Source of the DNA: Candidatus Moraniibacteriota bacterium | GTDB lineage: Bacteria; Patescibacteriota; Minisyncoccia; Moranbacterales; GCA-2747515 | NCBI GenBank assembly: GCA_029938745.1 | Contig: JAOZUJ010000026.1 | Span: 1-12,932 of the forward strand | DNA: 12,932 nt | Direction of reading: 5' to 3' | Shown here: one piece after another, positions 11,930 to 12,932 of the stretch | Numbering within the stretch: the first letter of the stretch is position 1 | How the letters are laid out: every line of letters starts with the position of its first letter | Translations under genes and position numbers: made by a program | The notes under the pieces: generated by a model | Databases searched by the model: none | What the model saw: only the letters and a program-made list of their open reading frames with translations | What the model was told of the DNA's origin: nothing

Positions 11930-12027
11930 GGGAAGGGGTGATGATGAGTTTTTGTTGATTATATCCGGACAGTATTATTATTTTGTTCCGCATAACCAAG
12001 TTTTATGTTCATCATCACTACCCTCCC
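11930..12027 (-). other. long-range stem in the leader of the 68-aa gene
   Basis: GTGATGATGA (11938-11947) pairs perfectly with TCATCATCAC (12009-12018). G-rich 11930-11937 continues against CCCTCCC (12021-12027) with a small bulge. The enclosed 61 nt contain TCCG-g-ATA pairable with TAT-g-CGGA. It lies between the attenuator-like hairpin (12112-12131) and the boxA-like motif. No gene occupies 11885-12566 convincingly. Confidence 0.55.
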
Positions 12028-12103
12028 GCAAAACTCTTTATTAACTTACTTGCTGCATTTACCACAATTTCTGTGATATGTGCAGTGGGTAAGTTATTGG
12101 GTA

Positions 12104-12131
12104 TAAAAAAAACCACTTCTTGCGAAGTGAT
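12104..12131 (-). terminator. intrinsic terminator, likely attenuator within the leader
   Basis: On the minus strand ATCACTTC, GNRA-type loop GCAA, GAAGTGGT, followed by eight T residues. It lies about 170 nt after a strong promoter (12308-12335) and upstream of the first gene of the array, so read-through would be needed for expression. Confidence 0.8.
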
Positions 12132-12307
12132 TTGTGTAATACGATTATTATATTTTTTTGTGAAGTATTTTTTGTAAAATCGGAATCTTTGGAAAAATTT
12201 TTTCAGAACAATATTTTTGAGATATTGTTTTCTATTGTTTTGGGTTGTGATTATTTTTTCGTAATTCATGTTGAATTTCGATTTAACTTTTTAACTTCTA
12301 AGAATCT

Positions 12308-12335
12308 ATTATACACGATTTTCAGAACTTGTCAA
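12308..12335 (-). promoter_or_regulatory. strong sigma70-type promoter for the small-gene array
   Basis: On the minus strand TTGACA (12330-12335), 16 bp, TATAAT (12308-12313); both hexamers are perfect. The start is predicted near 12301. It is the only consensus promoter I find between the array and the gene at 12567. Confidence 0.75.
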
Positions 12336-12409
12336 GCCCTTTGCAACAGTAGAGCAAAATTTGTATGTATAAAACATTCATTTTTCGCTTAAAATAAGGC
12401 TTTTTATTG

Positions 12410-12430
12410 ATATTAACAATGTGTTAATAT
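12410..12430. other. AT-rich inverted repeat
   Basis: ATATTAAC (12410-12417) pairs with GTTAATAT (12423-12430) around a 5-nt loop, about 75 bp upstream of the strong minus-strand promoter. It may be a protein-binding dyad or a weak terminator of the upstream transcript. Otherwise I see nothing definite between 12336 and 12497. Confidence 0.4.
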
Positions 12431-12497
12431 TCATTGACAAGTGTATAAAATATAATCATTACACAATGTTTGTTCGCAAATAATTAGTTGATATTCT

Positions 12498-12510
12498 GTT
12501 GTAAAAGATC
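12498..12510 (-). promoter_or_regulatory. possible boxA-like motif at element copy D
   Basis: Minus strand GATCTTTTACAAC. It is close to boxA but not exact, and directly joins copy D rather than standing 4 nt away. Confidence 0.35.
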
Positions 12511-12544
12511 TCCTACAAAATCATGAATTCTTCACAATTTTGAT
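12509..12544 (-). repeat. recurring 36-nt element, copy D
   Basis: Minus strand: ATCAAAATTGTGAA, loop GAA, TTCATGA, TTTTGTAGGAGA. The stem TGTGAA/TTCATG has 6 pairs, two of them G-U. The preceding hairpin is at 12548-12568. Confidence 0.78.
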
Positions 12545-12547
12545 GGG

Positions 12548-12568
12548 AGAGGGAAATAATTTCCCTCT
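12548..12568 (-). other. hairpin overlapping the stop codon of the last gene
   Basis: AGAGGGAAAT (12548-12557) and ATTTCCCTCT (12559-12568) are perfect inverted copies. The stop codon (12567-12569) lies at its base. No T-run follows on the minus strand. Confidence 0.65.
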
Positions 12569-12923
12569 AGCCTAAATAATTTACAAAGTTTTCATAATAA
12601 TCATAAACTTTGATATTGTTATCCTCAACGTTCTTTTTTGGTGTAGTAGCGTAGAGTTGTTGTATTTCCAAAGCATCTTCTTTTGTGTAAAGCTCAGGAA
12701 ATTTCTCATAAAGATTGTTAAGTTCTAGGTATTTCCAAAAATCATTGAAGTTTTTTTGAAAATAGTCTTGTGCATCTTCTTGTGACATTCTCGTAAGTTG
12801 TCCGGGTGATTTTATGAAATAGTTTCCAGAATTATCAGTTAGTAGAGTAATTTCAGTTTTTTGGGTAAATGATACTCCTCTGTATGTTTTGTTAATAGAT
12901 CTTACAGTTTTAGCAATTTGCAT
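12567..12923 (-). CDS. uncharacterised protein, 118 aa, near window edge
   Basis: I do not recognise this protein. It has a beta-rich N-terminal third (VSFTQKTEITLLTDNSGNYF) and a helical, acidic and aromatic remainder (DYFQKNFNDFWKYLELNNLYEKF), ending VYDYYENFVNYLG. It has no membrane segment or signal peptide. The ATG at 12923 is 9 nt from the window end, so an upstream start or ribosome site cannot be excluded. It is AT-rich like pnp and unlike the receiver genes. A hairpin and element copy D follow its stop directly, linking it to the array. Confidence 0.6.
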   Translation of the reverse strand: MQIAKTVRSINKTYRGVSFTQKTEITLLTDNSGNYFIKSPGQLTRMSQEDAQDYFQKNFNDFWKYLELNNLYEKFPELYTKEDALEIQQLYATTPKKNVEDNNIKVYDYYENFVNYLG

Positions 12924-12932
12924 ATTGTTATT

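Noticed and set aside
12018..12269. 83-codon minus-strand open frame
   Set aside because: Low-complexity AT-driven composition, no ribosome site, and a strong terminator lies inside the frame.
12434..12455. Plus-strand promoter TTGACA...TATAAT
   Set aside because: The hexamers are only 11 bp apart and no plus-strand gene follows.
8836..12544. CRISPR array or transposon-like repeats
   Set aside because: Only four copies, spaced by whole genes, with covarying stems and no direct-repeat/spacer regularity, no transposase and no target duplications.

Overview
The window looks like chromosomal DNA from an AT-rich bacterium with the style of a Candidate Phyla Radiation (Patescibacteria) genome. 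That placement is an inference. It rests on tRNA genes without an encoded CCA end, many small uncharacterised proteins, a DUF5663-like protein, atypical stand-alone receiver-domain proteins, and housekeeping genes with little or no Shine-Dalgarno sequence. The firm anchors are tRNA-Cys, tRNA-Leu, polynucleotide phosphorylase (pnp), a Maf-type nucleotide pyrophosphatase and a dCTP deaminase (dcd).

Layout. 1-830: two tRNAs, then two small plus-strand genes (one a membrane zinc-ribbon protein) ending at a strong bidirectional terminator. 830-1460: a secreted 3D-domain protein on the minus strand with a near-consensus promoter and a GC-rich leader hairpin. 1540-3120: a two-gene minus-strand unit of unknown function (377 aa, then a DUF5663-like protein). 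3160-5420: pnp, divergent from that unit, with two leader hairpins. 5533-6735: a single-pass membrane protein with an external domain. 6736-7680: about 945 bases without a credible protein gene. This stretch holds five DnaA boxes next to an AT-rich tract, a consensus promoter, about 600 nt of highly structured apparently non-coding RNA ending at an intrinsic terminator, and a perfect 40-bp palindrome. 7680-8787: dcd-maf, a nucleotide-pool sanitation unit on the minus strand.

8836-12544 is the unusual part. It is a minus-strand array of small genes: a Cys-rich/basic pair, a HExxE-containing protein, and two overlapping pairs of receiver or receiver-like proteins with no histidine kinase or output domain. 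The spaces between the genes carry a recurring RNA element. Four gap-free 36-nt copies share a hairpin whose base pairs covary. Each copy follows another local hairpin. In the copies at 9733 and 11439 a boxA-like GTTCTTT motif lies 4 nt further on, and similar boxA-like motifs precede the other translated units of the array. Genes here have near-consensus Shine-Dalgarno sequences, unlike pnp, dcd and maf. The simplest reading is a long transcript starting near 12301, divided by structured elements that control termination, processing or translation for each cistron. The boxB-boxA-like order recalls rRNA-leader antitermination sites, but this function is inferred, not shown.

The last gene (12567-12923) lies at the window edge and is unidentified.
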